From: an uncultured Clostridia bacterium
GTDB lineage: Bacteria > Bacillota > Clostridia > Christensenellales > Borkfalkiaceae
NCBI GenBank assembly: GCA_934247225.1
Contig: CAKQJE010000024.1
Span: 1-33,726 of the forward strand
Length of the DNA stretch: 33,726 nucleotides
Direction: 5' to 3'
Part shown: piece after piece, positions 7,252-15,545 of the stretch
Layout: each line of letters opens with the position of its first letter
How positions within the stretch are numbered: position 1 is the first letter of the stretch
The notes under the pieces: generated by a model
The model's database searches: none
What the model was told of the DNA's origin: nothing
The model's input: only the letters and a program-made list of their open reading frames with translations
Position numbers and translations under genes: made by a program

Positions 7252-8538
7252 TTACGCAATAGTATTGTTGTCTTTAAGAAATTTAAAGAGCTTGTCGATA
7301 ACAACGCCGTTTTCGATATAGCTGCGCTGCTTATCGCTTACCGTCTTAGCATACTCTTCCGCGTCTTTTCCGACCGATTTAGCCTGTTCGGCGATCTTCG
7401 CGTCGATATCTTCTTTCGTCGCTTCGATTTTTTCGTCGGTGAGGATTTTGTCTATAACGAGCTGAGTTTTGACGTGATCTTTCGCGGAGTCTTTAAGACC
7501 TTCTCTGTACGCGTCCATAGTCTGGTTGGTGTATTTGAGATAGTCCTCGAATTTAAGCCCCTGATACATAAGTCTGTAAGAAGCCTGCTGAACCATATTG
7601 TCGATTTCTCTTTCGACTAAGCTGTCGGGAATTTCGACTTCGCTTTTATCGGTAATCGCCTTTATGATATTGTCCTCGATTTCTCTTTCGGCTCTCTGAG
7701 CGTTTGCTTTTTCGAGTTTTTCTTTAACGCTTGCCTTGTAAGCCTCAACCGTTTCGTTTCCGGTTTTGTCTTTTACGAACTCGTCGGTAAGCTCGGGGAG
7801 TTTTTTCTCCTTGATTTCGTGAAGGGTAACGGTGAACACCGCTTCCTTTCCTTTAAGGCTTTCCGCGCCGTAATCGTCGGGGAATTTAACCTTGATGTCT
7901 TTGGTTTCGCCGATGTTCATTCCCTCGACCTGTTCTTCGAAACCGGGGATAAACATTCCGCTTCCGAGCGTAAGGTTCTGTTTTTCCGCCGTGCCGCCGT
8001 CGAACTTGACTCCGTCGATGCTTCCGCTGTAATCGATAACGGTGATGTCTCCGTTTTTAGCGGGTCTGCCTTCGACGTTTTCTTCGGTGGCGTGCTGTTC
8101 GAGTAATCTGCCCACTTCGCTCGTTACGTCGTCGTCCTTAACATTATACTCAACTTTATCGATCTTTATACCTTTGTAATCGCCGAGTTTTACTTCGGGT
8201 TTAACGGGTACCGTAGCGGTGAAAGAAAGCGTTTTGTCGTCAAGCTTGTCTATTTCCACTTCGGGTCTGTCGATAGGTTCGATAGAGGGTTCTTTTTCGA
8301 GAACGTCGTAATAATACTTGGAGAACGCAAGGTTGATGCCTTCTTCGTAAAACGCGCCTTTGCCGTAGCTCTGTTCGATAACGGACTTGGGAACGTGACC
8401 CTTGCGGAATCCGGGGATCTGGTATTTGCCCTTCGTCTTTTCGTAAGCGCGATCCAGCATTTCCGCCCATTCTTTCGCGGTGAGCGTTATGGAAACTTTA
8501 ATCGTGCTTTTCTCGCCTTTTTCAAAACTGTATTTCAT
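7252..8538 (-). CDS. tig: Trigger factor, ribosome-associated chaperone and peptidyl-prolyl isomerase
   Basis: A 428-residue chaperone that docks at the ribosomal exit tunnel and shields nascent chains. The N-terminal ribosome-binding signature GFRKGHVPK is at residues 43-51 (usual form GFRKGKVP). The FKBP-type PPIase domain (about 150-245) has DYSGSIDGVKFDGG and the LGSGMFIPGFEEQ stretch. The C-terminal alpha-helical arms follow. Length matches the family. AAGGAG precedes the ATG. It is the first gene of the minus-strand cluster, with its own promoter divergent from rqcH. Confidence 0.97.
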   Translation of the reverse strand: MKYSFEKGEKSTIKVSITLTAKEWAEMLDRAYEKTKGKYQIPGFRKGHVPKSVIEQSYGKGAFYEEGINLAFSKYYYDVLEKEPSIEPIDRPEVEIDKLDDKTLSFTATVPVKPEVKLGDYKGIKIDKVEYNVKDDDVTSEVGRLLEQHATEENVEGRPAKNGDITVIDYSGSIDGVKFDGGTAEKQNLTLGSGMFIPGFEEQVEGMNIGETKDIKVKFPDDYGAESLKGKEAVFTVTLHEIKEKKLPELTDEFVKDKTGNETVEAYKASVKEKLEKANAQRAEREIEDNIIKAITDKSEVEIPDSLVEREIDNMVQQASYRLMYQGLKFEDYLKYTNQTMDAYREGLKDSAKDHVKTQLVIDKILTDEKIEATKEDIDAKIAEQAKSVGKDAEEYAKTVSDKQRSYIENGVVIDKLFKFLKDNNTIA

Positions 8539-8600
8539 ATTGACTCCTTAATCTGAGTGATTTACCGTATTTTTTTCGCCGTTTTAAGCTTTGCCAAGCT

Positions 8601-8629
8601 ATTTTACCACATTTTTATTTATTTTGCAA
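8601..8629 (-). promoter_or_regulatory. Promoter of tig-clpP-clpX
   Basis: On the minus strand, TTGCAA (8629-8624), a 17-bp spacer and TAAAAT (8606-8601). It is back-to-back with the rqcH promoter. The leader contains a small AAGC/GCTT palindrome. Confidence 0.65.
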
Positions 8630-8647
8630 ATTTTTCGGTCAATAAAA

Positions 8648-8676
8648 TTTACATTTACATAAAAAAATTATATAAT
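8648..8676 (+). promoter_or_regulatory. Promoter of rqcH
   Basis: TTTACA (8648-8653), a 17-bp spacer and a perfect TATAAT (8671-8676), followed by an AAAAGGAG ribosome binding site and the ATG at 8698. This rules out the earlier in-frame ATG at 8557. Confidence 0.85.
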
Positions 8677-8697
8677 GGACATAAAAGGAGTGTAAAA

Positions 8698-10380
8698 ATG
8701 CCGCAGGACGCTTTTACCTTGCATCATACCGCCGCCGAGCTTAACGAGCTTCTTCGCGGCGCGAAAATAAACAGGGTTTCTCAACCCGACAAAGACGACG
8801 TGTATCTTTTAACTTATTCCTCTTCGGGAACGAGAACTCTCGTTCTTTCTTCCAACGCCGAAAATTGCAGGGTTTGTTTTATTTCCAAAGAAAAACCCAA
8901 CCCCAAAGTCGCGCCCAACTTTTGTATGCTGATGCGCAAACACGTTTTGGGTTCGTCGATAGAAAAAATCGAGCAGATAGGCTCGGAGAGAATAATCGCC
9001 GTAACGTTTCTTTGCAAAAACGACTTCCGCGATAGCGTGAAAAAGGTTTTGTATGCGGAAATAATGGGTAAATATTCCAACCTTATCTTAACCGAAAACG
9101 GCGTGATTTTAGGGTGTCTGAAAAACGCTCCGCTGGACGTAGCCACTTCGAGGGTTACTCTGCCGGGCGCGGAATATAAATTCCCCAAGCCTCAGGACAA
9201 AGCGGATTTGACCGACAAAAGCGGGGCTATAAGTCGATTATCGGCGTTTTCCGGCGGCAATCTCGGTGATTTTTTATTCAACAATTTAAAGGGTTTGTCT
9301 TTTCCGACGGCGAACGAATTCGCTTTAAGGCTCGGTGAAGAAAGAGACCCCGAGGTTATGTACGAAAAGCTTTCGGAGCTTTATTTTAAGCCGCGGATAA
9401 ACCCGAATATAGCGGGAGAAGGCAAGCTTCGCGATTTTTACGTTTTCGATTATTCTTCGGTCGGCGGAGAAAAGAAGTTTTTCCCGCATATATCGGACGG
9501 GCAGGACGAGTTTTACACTACGCGGGACGTCAATAAGGCGTTCGCGTTAAGGCAGAAGCAGCTTTCGGACAAGGTGAACGCACTAATAAAAAAGAATACC
9601 AAAAAATTGCAGGCGGAAAGCGAAAAAATCCTTTCCTGCGGGGATTACGAGGAAAACAGGCTCAAAGGCGAGCTTTTAACGGCGTATTTATATCTTGTGA
9701 AAGAGGGGATGAGCGAGGTTACTCTCGAAAATTATTACGACGAAAACAAGCCTGTGAAAATTTCGCTCGACAAAAATCTTTCGCCGAACAAAAACGCTCA
9801 GAGATATTTCAAGAAGTATACAAAAGAGAAAAAAGCGCTCGAAATAACTTCGGCGCAGAAAGAGCAGACCGAAAAAGAACTCGGATATCTCGGCTCGGTG
9901 AAGCTCGAAATCGAAAAAGCCGAAGAGATTTCGGATTTCGAGGATATAGAAAACGAACTTATCGGCGAGGGCATACTTCCGCAGCCGAAATTTAAAAAGA
10001 AACAGGAAAAGGAGTCTCCGTACAGGGTTTACTCTGTGAACGGTTACACCGTGAAATGCGGCAAAAACAACGTTCAGAACGACAGGCTCACCGCGAGGGC
10101 GTTCAAAGACGATCTCTGGCTTCACGCCAAAGCTTATCATTCGTCGCACGTCATCGTCGAGACGAAAGGCGAAAAAATCCCCGACGACGTCATCGTTATC
10201 GCCGCGGAAATATGCGCGTTTTATTCCGAGGCGCAGGGGCAGACCAAAGCCCTTATCGACTACGCCGAAAAGAAATTCGTCAAAAAACCGCCGAAAGCAA
10301 AATCGGGCAGCGTTATTTACACCGATTACAAAACCGTTGCGGTCAGCCCGAACGCGCACTCCGAACTTTTGAAACAATAA
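8698..10380 (+). CDS. rqcH: RqcH (NFACT family), ribosome quality control C-Ala tailing factor
   Basis: A 560-residue NFACT protein, often annotated as fibronectin-binding protein. It binds stalled 50S-peptidyl-tRNA, recruits tRNA-Ala and adds C-terminal alanine tails that mark the peptide for ClpXP. The NFACT-N domain opens with PQDAFTLHH and contains NFCMLMRKH (74-82) and YAEIMGKYSNLIL. A coiled-coil middle (about 310-440) is followed by the NFACT-R domain with LWLHAKAYHSSHVI and IYTDYKTV. The start at 8698 is set by promoter, RBS and family N-terminus. At the position equivalent to the D97-R98 tRNA-binding pair of the B. subtilis protein (alignment from memory) this one has E97-R98 (GSERI). 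The gene is divergent from tig-clpPX. Confidence 0.93.
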   Translation: MPQDAFTLHHTAAELNELLRGAKINRVSQPDKDDVYLLTYSSSGTRTLVLSSNAENCRVCFISKEKPNPKVAPNFCMLMRKHVLGSSIEKIEQIGSERIIAVTFLCKNDFRDSVKKVLYAEIMGKYSNLILTENGVILGCLKNAPLDVATSRVTLPGAEYKFPKPQDKADLTDKSGAISRLSAFSGGNLGDFLFNNLKGLSFPTANEFALRLGEERDPEVMYEKLSELYFKPRINPNIAGEGKLRDFYVFDYSSVGGEKKFFPHISDGQDEFYTTRDVNKAFALRQKQLSDKVNALIKKNTKKLQAESEKILSCGDYEENRLKGELLTAYLYLVKEGMSEVTLENYYDENKPVKISLDKNLSPNKNAQRYFKKYTKEKKALEITSAQKEQTEKELGYLGSVKLEIEKAEEISDFEDIENELIGEGILPQPKFKKKQEKESPYRVYSVNGYTVKCGKNNVQNDRLTARAFKDDLWLHAKAYHSSHVIVETKGEKIPDDVIVIAAEICAFYSEAQGQTKALIDYAEKKFVKKPPKAKSGSVIYTDYKTVAVSPNAHSELLKQ

Positions 10381-10443
10381 AAACAGCGAAGAGGCGATTG
10401 TTCGAAAAATATTGCGGGCAGTCGCGATAAGGAACGAAAATAT

Positions 10444-11607
10444 ATGAAAATAGGTTTTTTCGTGGACGTTTTCTATCCTATGATAGACGGCGTTATCAAA
10501 GTCGTGGACAATTACGCCACGCTTCTTGCCGAAAAAGGCGAGGACGTAACGGTGTTCTGCCCTAACGGCAAAGAAAAACACGACGATTCGCAATATCCGT
10601 ATAAAGTCGTCAGATGCGAATCGGTTTATATCGACAAGTACGATTACGTCTTGCCGACGCCCGCGCTCGACACGAAGTTTTTAAGCGAGCTTAAAAAAAG
10701 CGAATTGGACATAGTCCACATTCATTCTCCGTTTTCGGTGGGCGTTGCGGGGAGGGAGTATGCGAAAAAGCACGGAATACCCGTGGTTGCGACCATTCAT
10801 TCGCAGTATAAACTCGATTTCGAGCGTAATTTGAAGTTTAAAACGAGCGTCGATATCGCGCTCAAAGCCATTATGCAGCTATTTAACGCCTGCGACGAAT
10901 GTTACACCGTGAACGACGCGATAAGAAAGCTTTACGTGGAAGAGTACGGCTTGACCGCTCCCTGTTTTATCCGACCGAACGCCACGGCGCACAGACCGAT
11001 CGATGATAAAAAGTCCGCCTATAAGTTCGTAAACGATATGTTTTCGCTTTCGGAAGACGACACGGTTTTTCTGTTCGTGGGCAGAATTAACCTTCTCAAA
11101 AACATTGATTTTCTTCTTCGTTCGCTCGGCGTTTTAAAAGATAAAGGCGTTAAGTTTAAAATGCTTTTCGTCGGAAACGGACAGGACGAGAAAGAGCTGA
11201 AAGAACTTTCCGAAACGCTCGGGTTGTCGGACGGCGTTATGTTCTGCGGAAAAATCGAAAGCAAGGAAACGCTCGAAAAAATATACGCGAGGGCGAAATT
11301 GTTTTTGTTTCCGTCGCTTTACGACACGAATTCGCTCGTTCAGATCGAGGCGGCTTGTCAGGGAACTCCGACATTGTTTTTAAGGGGCGCGAAAACGGCG
11401 GGTATGGTAACGGAAAACGTCAACGGCTTTTTCGCTGAAAACTCCGAGGAAGCTTACGCTGATAAGATAATCGAAATTTTATCCGACGACGAGCTTTATA
11501 AAACCGTTTCCGAAAACGCGAAAAGAGATTTATATAAAACGTGGGAGGAGGTTACCGATATGATTTACGAGGACTATCAACGCCTGTCCCGCGAAAGTTC
11601 AGAATAG
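10444..11607 (+). CDS. GT4-family glycosyltransferase
   Basis: A 387-residue GT-B fold glycosyltransferase, related to the enzymes that glycosylate diacylglycerol or other lipid acceptors at the cytoplasmic face. The N-terminal acceptor domain opens with GFFVDVFYPMIDGV and has DIVHIHSPFSVG. The C-terminal nucleotide-sugar domain has FLFVGRINLLKNIDFLL, and the GT4 donor motif region appears as FPSLYDTNSLVQIEAACQG. The second Glu of the usual E-x7-E pair is present, but the first position is not Glu, as in several glycolipid synthases. It is 63 nt downstream of rqcH and probably co-transcribed with it. AAGGA lies upstream. Donor and acceptor cannot be assigned; lipoteichoic or membrane glycolipid anchor synthesis is a reasonable guess. 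Confidence 0.88.
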   Translation: MKIGFFVDVFYPMIDGVIKVVDNYATLLAEKGEDVTVFCPNGKEKHDDSQYPYKVVRCESVYIDKYDYVLPTPALDTKFLSELKKSELDIVHIHSPFSVGVAGREYAKKHGIPVVATIHSQYKLDFERNLKFKTSVDIALKAIMQLFNACDECYTVNDAIRKLYVEEYGLTAPCFIRPNATAHRPIDDKKSAYKFVNDMFSLSEDDTVFLFVGRINLLKNIDFLLRSLGVLKDKGVKFKMLFVGNGQDEKELKELSETLGLSDGVMFCGKIESKETLEKIYARAKLFLFPSLYDTNSLVQIEAACQGTPTLFLRGAKTAGMVTENVNGFFAENSEEAYADKIIEILSDDELYKTVSENAKRDLYKTWEEVTDMIYEDYQRLSRESSE

Positions 11608-11685
11608 CGAAACGACATAACGAATTTAGTCGATTAAACGATATATCGAAAGGGATCAGGGAATAAATTTCGGACTTATACACTT

Positions 11686-14076
11686 ATGATAAAGAAAGAG
11701 AGTAAATTTTCGATAGTCGCAACGATTGCTTTGCTTGCGACTATCGCGTGTTTATGTTTATTGTTTCCGATAAAAGTCACCGAAGCGGAAAGCGACGCTT
11801 CGCCGCTTAAAATAACGGGAGTCGTTTACGGCGGCAGCAACGGATTCGTAATCCGGACGGACGACAAATCCGCGGGAACGGCTGTGGATTTAGATCTCAT
11901 TTCCGTTTACGATAAAAACGGAAACGAAATGACGATCGATCCGGAGAACTTTTTCTGTGCGAACGGAAGGATGACTTTTTCGCTCGCGGAATGCCCGGAA
12001 CCGACAAGGCTCGGCGGCGGAAAGGTGATTTTCGGAAAGGGCTTCCGCGTTTCCGCAGGCGGGCGCGAACTTTTATCGGACGACGTGTGGATTTCGGAAA
12101 GTGCGGACAAAGAAACGGGCGTCGTTACTTTTTATAAACAAACCAAAACCGAAACTTCGGAGGTCGACCCGGCGGAAAGCAGCCCGATCGGCGAAACCGA
12201 CTCTCCGTCGGGTTCGGTAAGCGGCTCCGAAAACAATTCGGAAACCGAGTCGGAAAACAACTCCGAAATTAGCTCCGCTTCCGAAAGCGAAAGTTTGTCG
12301 GACAGACAGTCGGACTTCGAATCGAACTCGGAAAGCGAAGAAAGTTCCGAGAGCGAGTCGGAAGAGAATTCCGAAAGCGAGTCGGAAGAAATTTCCGAAA
12401 GCGACGAGCCGTTTCCGATAGACGAACCTGCCGAGTCCGAAAGTACGAATGAAAGCGAAGAGATTTCCGCGTCCGAAAGTACGGATGAAAGCAAAGAGAC
12501 TTCCGAGTCAAAAAGTACGAATGAAAGCGAAGAGATTTCCGCGTCCGAAAGTACGAATGAAAGCAAAGAGACTTCCGAGTCCGAAAGTTTGGATGAAAGC
12601 GAAAGCGGCGACTCAGAAAGTAACTCCGTAAGCGACTCGGAAAGTAATTCCGAAAGCGAGTCGGAAAGCGAGTCGGATAGCAACTCGGAAAGCGAGTCGG
12701 ATAGTAACTCGGATAGCGAGTCGGATAGCGACTCCGAAAGCAAATCGGGCGGAGAAGTCGTAAGACCGCCGTTCAATATCGGCGGAAACAACGGCGGAAA
12801 TAAGGGCAAAAACGGTTCCGAAGTTTCGGACGACGGCGGAGAAGTTTCTTCGGTGAAAATCGAAGAGATCAGAACGGGAAAGGACTTCTATGTTTTAAAA
12901 ATCGGCGAAGAAGCGACGATTTCGCTCACCGTTCTTCCCGAAAACGCAACCGAGAAATATTCTTGTTCGTTTACGGCGGACGGCGTCGCGACATACGAAA
13001 ACTTTACGATAAAAGGCGTCGCCGCAGGCGAAACGGAACTTACGTTCAAAGCGGAAAACGCCGAAAAGTCGATTAAAATAATAGTTATCGAAGACGGCGA
13101 AACGTATACGGTAACGCCGGAATTCGGAGACGCCGTGCTTAAAATCAAGCTTTCCGAAAACGTTCTTTTCGGCGAATACGTTTATTCGGAAGAGGAAAAA
13201 GCCGAGGCGGCGAAATTTATCCGCGCGAGCGGTTGTAAAATAAGCGCGGTGCGTACGGAAGCCTCGGAAAGCGGAAACTATATCGTGATCGAATTTACCG
13301 CTGCGGACGAAAATTCTTATGCGATCGTCGGCAAAGGCTTCCCGATTTATTCTTCTTTAAACGGCGCGGGCGTTAAACTCGGAACCACGGAAAACGACGT
13401 TAAAACGAAGTTTGATAGCGGGAATACGGCGGAAATCGTCGATTGCGAGGAAATAGTCGTTCCGAAAAATATGAAAATCCTGCTTTTCGCGACCGAGAAG
13501 CTCGACGTTAAAACGGTTCCCGAAAACGTAAATTTCGGAAAACCGACGTATTCTTCCGACAACGAGGAGATAGCCGTGACGGACGAGAACGGCAACGTGA
13601 CGGCCGTGATGAGAGGTAAGTGCAAAATAACGGTTACATATGTCACTTCGGACGGCACAACGCTCGAAAAAACCGTCGACATCGAAGTGTATGACGAAAT
13701 CGTCGATATAACCCGCGACACCGACATCGTTCTGACCGTTAAAGACGGTAAAATCATTGCGGGCGACCTTGAATTCACTTTCACCTACAAAAGCGGACTC
13801 GTTATAAAAAAGACTATACAAAACGCAACGCTCGGTTATAGGACCGACGAAAGCGGCAACTTTATCGGAACGATAAGCTTTATCGAGGACGGGAAAGATT
13901 ATTCTTTCGAAGTGCCTGTTTCTCTGAACTTTTCGGGTTGCAAAGAAGGCTGCAACGAAGGTTGCGGCAGCGGCTGCGGTTCTGCGATAAACGGCAACCA
14001 CGGACTTTTAACGGGTTACGTTATCTCGCTGATACTTTCCGCCGCGTTTATATTTATCAACGGAAAGAATAAATAA
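11686..14076 (+). CDS. Serine/glutamate-rich secreted surface protein with Ig-like domains and C-terminal membrane tail
   Basis: A 796-residue exported protein. A signal peptide (about 1-34, ending near VTEA) precedes a folded N-domain of about 110 residues. A low-complexity Ser/Glu/Asp linker (about 148-358) includes four 12-residue repeats. Two bacterial Ig-like (BIG2-type) segments follow, around 385-465 (KIGEEATISLTVLPENAT) and 600-685 (SSDNEEIAVTDENGNVTAV). The tail has four Cys spaced every fourth residue (CKEGCNEGCGSGC), then a hydrophobic segment and a short basic end, so it is probably membrane-anchored; there is no LPXTG. The long Ser linker should act as a flexible, possibly glycosylated stalk. 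The start has only a weak RBS. The binding target is unknown. It lies 78 nt after the glycosyltransferase. Confidence 0.8.
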   Translation: MIKKESKFSIVATIALLATIACLCLLFPIKVTEAESDASPLKITGVVYGGSNGFVIRTDDKSAGTAVDLDLISVYDKNGNEMTIDPENFFCANGRMTFSLAECPEPTRLGGGKVIFGKGFRVSAGGRELLSDDVWISESADKETGVVTFYKQTKTETSEVDPAESSPIGETDSPSGSVSGSENNSETESENNSEISSASESESLSDRQSDFESNSESEESSESESEENSESESEEISESDEPFPIDEPAESESTNESEEISASESTDESKETSESKSTNESEEISASESTNESKETSESESLDESESGDSESNSVSDSESNSESESESESDSNSESESDSNSDSESDSDSESKSGGEVVRPPFNIGGNNGGNKGKNGSEVSDDGGEVSSVKIEEIRTGKDFYVLKIGEEATISLTVLPENATEKYSCSFTADGVATYENFTIKGVAAGETELTFKAENAEKSIKIIVIEDGETYTVTPEFGDAVLKIKLSENVLFGEYVYSEEEKAEAAKFIRASGCKISAVRTEASESGNYIVIEFTAADENSYAIVGKGFPIYSSLNGAGVKLGTTENDVKTKFDSGNTAEIVDCEEIVVPKNMKILLFATEKLDVKTVPENVNFGKPTYSSDNEEIAVTDENGNVTAVMRGKCKITVTYVTSDGTTLEKTVDIEVYDEIVDITRDTDIVLTVKDGKIIAGDLEFTFTYKSGLVIKKTIQNATLGYRTDESGNFIGTISFIEDGKDYSFEVPVSLNFSGCKEGCNEGCGSGCGSAINGNHGLLTGYVISLILSAAFIFINGKNK
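12442..12585 (+). repeat. Four 36-bp in-frame tandem repeats in the serine-rich stalk
   Basis: Units start at 12442, 12478, 12514 and 12550 and encode alternating versions of STNESEEISASE and STNESKETSESE. Units 1 and 3 match almost exactly, as do 2 and 4, so a 72-bp pair was probably duplicated. Further Ser-Glu and Ser-Asp runs follow to about 12750. Expect length variation between strains. Confidence 0.85.
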
Positions 14077-14120
14077 GCGTAAAAAATCGCTCAAAAAAAA
14101 CATTTATTTCGGTTTTATTA

Positions 14121-14149
14121 TTGACAAATCAAAGTTGGTTTAGTATACT
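14121..14149 (+). promoter_or_regulatory. Strong promoter of the paired membrane-protein genes
   Basis: A perfect TTGACA (14121-14126), a 17-bp spacer and TATACT (14144-14149). It is about 50 nt upstream of the GGGAGG ribosome binding site and ATG at 14204. Confidence 0.85.
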
Positions 14150-14203
14150 ATATTTATAGAATAGTAGGTTTATTATTCAAAAAATCGGACGGGAGGATTT
14201 CAG

Positions 14204-14914
14204 ATGAGCGCAAGCGATACCGAAAAAAACGGTGCAGTCGGGCAGATACAAGCCAAAAACGGGCTTATTCTTGCCGACGGCGAAGTTATCGTGGATAGCT
14301 ACGACTACGATTGCTACATTACTCACGACAGAAAAAACAGTACGATGACGACCGAAACCACCGTGCTTCTGACCAATAAAAGGTTGGTTCACATGGTATG
14401 TTCGGAAAGTAAAAAGAGAACTTCGAGAAGGAACGTGGAGATTCCCGTCGACAGGATCGACAGCGTTTCGTCCTATTTCAAGAGCGCGAAACATTATTGC
14501 GTGTGGGGAATAGTCACGCTGATAGTTTTAGCCGCGCTTTTCCTTACCGCGGGCATTCTTTCGGCGACGGGCGTTATTCCGAAGCTTATAGGTACGCCTT
14601 TGGACGCGATAATCGCTTTTGCGGCATGCGCGCTTGCGGTCGTCGGGGTCGTGCTTCTGATAGTGCTTGCAAAGTACAGGGTATGCTTCGGGCTTACCGT
14701 TTACACGAAAGACAGACCGGACGTTCCTTGCAGAGTTATGCATATCAACAGGGAAGAAGGATTTCTGGCAGATCTTATCGAGAAAGACGATAATTGCTTT
14801 ACTGCCGACGTGATTGAAACGGAAAAAATGGCTCGCAATCTTGCAAATGAAATTTTGCAGGTTAAAATCGATAACGAAGCGAAGGAGATAGAAAATGGAA
14901 ATAACGTTGGCTAA
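14204..14914 (+). CDS. Membrane protein with PH-like N-domain, first of a paralogous pair
   Basis: A 236-residue protein of unknown function. A cytoplasmic-looking N-domain (about 1-95) has the pattern ILADGEVIVDSYDYDCY, then TVLLTNKRLVHM, then EIPVDRIDSV, typical of bacterial PH-type membrane-associated domains. Two transmembrane helices (about 98-122 and 130-155) follow, then a C-terminal domain that looks like a second beta-rich module with a helical end. The next gene repeats the plan (KDEVLIKQYDY, VIVTDRRIIA, EEMPLDHADYI, two helices, C-domain), so they are probably paralogues. GGGAGG precedes the ATG. The genes overlap by 20 bp, suggesting translational coupling and a hetero-oligomer. 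Confidence 0.75.
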   Translation: MSASDTEKNGAVGQIQAKNGLILADGEVIVDSYDYDCYITHDRKNSTMTTETTVLLTNKRLVHMVCSESKKRTSRRNVEIPVDRIDSVSSYFKSAKHYCVWGIVTLIVLAALFLTAGILSATGVIPKLIGTPLDAIIAFAACALAVVGVVLLIVLAKYRVCFGLTVYTKDRPDVPCRVMHINREEGFLADLIEKDDNCFTADVIETEKMARNLANEILQVKIDNEAKEIENGNNVG

Positions 14915-15458
14915 GGACGAAGTTCTTATAAAACAGTACGATTACGCTTCAACAAAATCCAAACACGACACCGTTATGCACAGCGTTATCGTGACGGACA
15001 GAAGGATTATCGCCCAGGAGCAGGGCGAAAGGTCGTTTGCGAGAGAGGAAATGCCTCTCGACCACGCCGATTACATAGTTACCGATTTCGACAGCTATAA
15101 AAGACCCGTTAAACTCGCGATAATTCTCTTTATCATAAGCGCGGTTCTCGCTATCGGCGGGCTTGTATGGAGCTTCCTCGCGAAAGATACTTATTGGTTT
15201 TTGATCCCGACGGGACTCAGCGTTGTGGTTTTAGTGTTCGCGATCATCGCTCTTATTCTCGCGCTCACCAAAAAAGGCGCGATGGCGGAACTCGAAATAA
15301 GATCCCGTCAGCCGGCATACGAAATGTTCAGTTTCTGCGCTAACGGAATTAAGCCCGTAACCCGCCTCGAAAGACTTAAAATCAAGGTTGATAAAGACGT
15401 TGCGGAGCAGATGCTCAACGAAATAGGCGCGTTGATTTTAAACTACAAGAACAAATAA
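14895..15458 (+). CDS. Membrane protein with PH-like N-domain, second of a paralogous pair
   Basis: A 187-residue protein of unknown function that shares the architecture of the gene before it. The PH-like N-domain (1-72) has VIVTDRRIIAQEQGE and EEMPLDHADYIVTDF. Two hydrophobic helices (about 75-98 and 104-128) follow, then a C-domain of about 60 residues ending in a helix (AEQMLNEIGALIL). The ATG lies inside the end of the upstream gene, with GAAGGAGA as ribosome binding site, so the two are one operon and likely coupled. A strong terminator closes the operon 16 nt after the stop. The pair together could form a membrane-associated complex; no enzymatic motif is seen. Confidence 0.75.
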   Translation: MEITLAKDEVLIKQYDYASTKSKHDTVMHSVIVTDRRIIAQEQGERSFAREEMPLDHADYIVTDFDSYKRPVKLAIILFIISAVLAIGGLVWSFLAKDTYWFLIPTGLSVVVLVFAIIALILALTKKGAMAELEIRSRQPAYEMFSFCANGIKPVTRLERLKIKVDKDVAEQMLNEIGALILNYKNK

Positions 15459-15473
15459 AATAAACGATAAATC

Positions 15474-15514
15474 AAGCGGCTTTTCCGTGGGTAACCCACG
15501 GAAAAGCCGCTTTC
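15474..15514 (+). terminator. Terminator of the paired membrane-protein operon
   Basis: An 18-bp stem (AAGCGGCTTTTCCGTGGG and its complement) around a TAA loop, followed by TTTCGGTTT. The T-run is short but the stem is very stable. Confidence 0.8.
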
Positions 15515-15545
15515 GGTTTATGTATCGTTTTTGTCTGACATAAAA

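Noticed and set aside
8557..8697. Upstream in-frame start for rqcH adding 47 residues
   Set aside because: The segment contains the rqcH promoter and a perfect RBS lies before 8698, where the family N-terminus begins.
12442..12585. Tandem repeats as a CRISPR or DNA-binding iteron
   Set aside because: Units are contiguous, in frame and encode a low-complexity stalk.
12132..12809. Long minus-strand frame encoding a Ser/Leu-rich protein opposite the serine-rich stalk
   Set aside because: It is a mirror of the repetitive Ser/Glu codons in the plus-strand gene; no RBS, no promoter and low complexity.
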